Origin: OM182 bacterium MED-G28
GTDB taxonomy: Bacteria; Pseudomonadota; Gammaproteobacteria; Pseudomonadales; Pseudohongiellaceae
DNA length: 64,000 nucleotides
Assembly: GCA_002457215.1 (NCBI GenBank)
Contig: NTJZ01000002.1
Coordinates: forward strand, 62,001 to 126,000
Direction of reading: 5' to 3'
Positions 62,218-64,000 of this stretch are shown here, in pieces. How positions within the stretch are numbered: position 1 is the stretch's first letter; every line of letters starts with the position of its first letter. A program made the translations under genes and the position numbers. The notes under the pieces were generated by a model. The model saw only the letters and a program-made list of their open reading frames with translations. It searched no databases and was not told the DNA's origin.

Positions 62218-62760
62218 TTAGCTGCGAGAAGTAATTTGGAATGTCCACCATCGGTCTGGACGTTCTGCATTGGGATCTGGCGCTGGATTATCCAGTGCTT
62301 GATATATTTGTAGTTTTGCGACTCGCGCACGCCATGCTTGATCCATACGGGCGGGGTCAGTTATACGATTTACATAAACCGGATAGGTAACACCATTTAA
62401 GCGCATTACCCCGACTTCATCTGCATCCACTTTGCTAGCCCAGTATTTGGTATCACAAACAGAACAGCTTAAATACATTTCACCTTCAGGCGTTGACATG
62501 CAATTTAAGTTAATCGAGTGTGGCCGAATCCCTGCATAAATCTGTAGCTGGCACAGCGGCACCTGGTTTGCGAATGACCAATCTGAGACCGGTTCATTAT
62601 TACTCTCACCGAAGAGGAAGCCTCCCGGTGTTCTCACACAAGGACAAGTCGCGGAATAAATGATAAATCCAACAATGCCAATAGCAAGCAGGGCAGCAAG
62701 AGAGCCACCTACTAGTACCTTAACTTTTGAGTTTCTTGGTACAACTTGTTCTTCCGACAT
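62218..62760 (-). CDS. Membrane-anchored small protein (member 3, related to 56181)
   Basis: 180-aa protein with an N-terminal membrane helix (LVGGSLAALLAIGIVGFIIYSA), then a domain with SDWSFANQVPLCQLQIY, KYWASKVDADEVGVMRLNGVTYPVYVNRI and a C-terminal WWTFQITSRS. The SDWS motif, the strand spacing and the SR end match member 1 (56181), with additional cysteines (TCPCVRTPGG and LSCSVCDTK) that could bind metal or form disulfides. It lies between the PD40 gene and the enolase-family gene in one probable operon. The function is not known. Confidence 0.65.
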   Translation of the reverse strand: MSEEQVVPRNSKVKVLVGGSLAALLAIGIVGFIIYSATCPCVRTPGGFLFGESNNEPVSDWSFANQVPLCQLQIYAGIRPHSINLNCMSTPEGEMYLSCSVCDTKYWASKVDADEVGVMRLNGVTYPVYVNRITDPARMDQAWRARVAKLQIYQALDNPAPDPNAERPDRWWTFQITSRS

Positions 62761-62782
62761 AGCGCTTCCTCTCTTTTAAAGT

Positions 62783-64000
62783 TTATTGTCTAAGAGTTAA
62801 CTGAAAATCTAAAACCATTTCTTCACTGAGCGAATGACCAAAGCCTGGTTCGCTCGGGGCAAAAACATAGCCGTTTTCTACCCGGCAGGACATGGCATCA
62901 AGTATGGCTGATCCTTCGGGAAAGCTTTCAGCCATAGTACAACTCGGGGAGGTTAAAGCAATAGGGAAGCCCCAAGAGCTAGCGCCGCGGTGGGGAATTA
63001 TTTCCAAACCAGCCGCTTCTACCAAGGCTGAAATACGGCGACCAGCGGTAGTACCTCCGCACCAAGTAATATCAGGCTGTAAAATTTCTGCTGAACCAAT
63101 TCCCACCAGTACTTTAAACCCATGTTCGGTGTATTCGTGCTCACCACATGCTATACGCGTCCAACCTTCTCCTTTTCCGCCAATGCGATTTACGAGTTCT
63201 GCATAACCGAATACATCATCTGGAGATAATAGCTCCTCCATGAAGTACAACTTCGCTTCGCGTAGCCTTTCACAAAAAGGAATTGCCCATTCCACAGTTC
63301 CATCACGAGATACGCAATCGGTCATTATTCTTACATCAGGTCCGAGCACATCTCTCGCTTCAAGCACGGAATCCACAAAATTATCGAGTACGGCAGAAGG
63401 TGTGCGCGGGCCACCATATGTAGTCCGTTTAAAGTTTTTAACTCCTCTCGATCGCGCTTCAACGAAATCGCCATTAGTTTGATAGATTTCAATGCGATCG
63501 CGATTGGCCCTCCCGAGCAATTGGTGTACCGGCAAACCTGCGTGCTTGCCAGCTATATCCCAAAGAGCATTGTCTACAGAACTAAGAGCCATGGCAAAAA
63601 GGCCACGTCGCCCATAAAAAATACTGGAGGTGTACATCTGATCCCAGAGTTGTTCAACATTGAGCGGGTTTGCATTTAGTAACAAATGCTGGAGATGTCC
63701 TTCAATTATTTCCACTGAAGCACTGCCTCCAGCGCCCATTCCGAAACCGGTAATGCCTTCATTGGTTTTAATGATGGTAATTATTGCTGAGGGAAGCTGT
63801 TCAAACGGACCGCCGAAGCGCCATCGACGGGGATCATCATCACCATCGAAGCTGGGGGCATCAAGCAATCCTTCGGATCGCTGATTTATATAGATTGGAT
63901 AAGCCTTAACTTCGCGAATACGAAGGCTTGAAGATTGAGCCAGCAAGTTAGTTGGAGACACTGCGCCAACAGCAGCAGCTGATAACGCTGCAAAAGCGCT
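62783..64000 (-). CDS. Exported mandelate-racemase/enolase-superfamily dehydratase, 5'-truncated
   Basis: Rhamnonate-dehydratase-like member of the mandelate racemase subgroup. The frame is open to the window's right edge; the GTG at 63961 in the track is internal to a signal-like segment (FAALSAAAVGAVSPTNLLAQ), so the real start is outside. Visible are ALWDIAGKHAGLPVHQLLG, the metal ligands in IMTDCVSRDG, FMEELLSPDD and CGEHEY, and the His-Asp dyad in LQPDITWCGG and IIPHRGASS. The C-terminal EPGFGHSL also fits RhmD. It should dehydrate an acid sugar. The apparent export signal is unusual for this family. Confidence 0.85.
   Translation of the reverse strand, partial: SAFAALSAAAVGAVSPTNLLAQSSSLRIREVKAYPIYINQRSEGLLDAPSFDGDDDPRRWRFGGPFEQLPSAIITIIKTNEGITGFGMGAGGSASVEIIEGHLQHLLLNANPLNVEQLWDQMYTSSIFYGRRGLFAMALSSVDNALWDIAGKHAGLPVHQLLGRANRDRIEIYQTNGDFVEARSRGVKNFKRTTYGGPRTPSAVLDNFVDSVLEARDVLGPDVRIMTDCVSRDGTVEWAIPFCERLREAKLYFMEELLSPDDVFGYAELVNRIGGKGEGWTRIACGEHEYTEHGFKVLVGIGSAEILQPDITWCGGTTAGRRISALVEAAGLEIIPHRGASSWGFPIALTSPSCTMAESFPEGSAILDAMSCRVENGYVFAPSEPGFGHSLSEEMVLDFQLTLRQ

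Noticed and set aside
1-64000. CRISPR arrays, insertion sequences, prophage or defence islands
   Set aside because: Looked for repeated spacers, transposases, integrases, and restriction or abortive-infection genes; only a stand-alone HNH protein (50885) was seen, without partner genes.

Overview
The window is a dense, single-copy chromosomal stretch of a gammaproteobacterium. The core-gene neighbourhood supports this: zapA, the 6S RNA gene and the 5-formyl-THF cyclo-ligase gene lie in the canonical order, pepP-ubiH and a ubiI-like gene are next to them, and gltBD and a split imuA-imuB/dnaE2 mutasome cassette follow. Base composition is moderate (mid-40s % GC by eye). The second half holds many secreted enzymes: a TonB receptor, Tat-exported enzymes, PD40 and NHL propellers, and proteins with a PDLQG(L/I)W motif. 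Together these suggest an aerobic, free-living, probably marine lineage of the OM182/Pseudohongiella or SAR92 type. That placement is inference only. I saw no tRNA, rRNA, CRISPR array, insertion sequence or phage.

Layout. 1-5.5 kb: SOS mutagenesis genes. dnaE2 (cut by the left edge) converges on imuB-imuA, and imuA has a perfect CTG-N10-CAG LexA box overlapping its promoter. 5.5-12.3 kb: housekeeping. This runs cyclo-ligase, 6S RNA, zapA, a ZapB-like coiled-coil protein, pepP-ubiH, a DUF1499 lipoprotein, a MaoC hydratase and the ubiI-like hydroxylase. 12.3-18.2 kb: a TetR regulator, two small unknown proteins, an ABC exporter and a PrpE-type acyl-CoA synthetase. 18.3-24.4 kb: glutamate synthase gltB-gltD.

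25.1-30.5 kb: an operon for a periplasmic molybdenum hydroxylase. It encodes a Tat-exported 2Fe-2S subunit, a molybdopterin subunit, an FAD subunit with extra cysteines, a membrane cytochrome b and an unknown 135-aa protein. The set resembles E. coli PaoABC fitted with its own quinone-reducing anchor. 30.5-36.1 kb: a D-cysteine desulfhydrase/ACC-deaminase homologue, a PD40 propeller, and a large secreted protease that fuses M1, M28 and PDZ domains. 36.1-42.4 kb: a newly spotted 50-aa membrane ORF, a DUF5916-type outer-membrane protein, GlpQ, a NodB-type deacetylase and a PDLQGLW secreted protein. 42.5-50.7 kb: CoA-transferase plus crotonase, a secreted histidine phosphatase, TonB receptor plus aminotransferase, an SDR and a tail-anchored exported protein. 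50.9-64 kb: an HNH nuclease, an EamA transporter, a secreted alpha/beta hydrolase and a beta-helix lipoprotein. Next come three related membrane-anchored small proteins, possibly split-barrel, scattered among a secreted metallo-beta-lactamase-fold lactonase-like enzyme, an NHL propeller, a Tat dienelactone hydrolase and a PD40 protein. An exported enolase-superfamily dehydratase is cut by the right edge.

The most unusual items are the rearranged mutasome cassette, the cytochrome-linked molybdenum hydroxylase operon, the M1-M28-PDZ fusion, the trio of related anchored proteins, and the exported rhamnonate-dehydratase-like enzyme. Homology statements are from recognition of motifs; no search was run.
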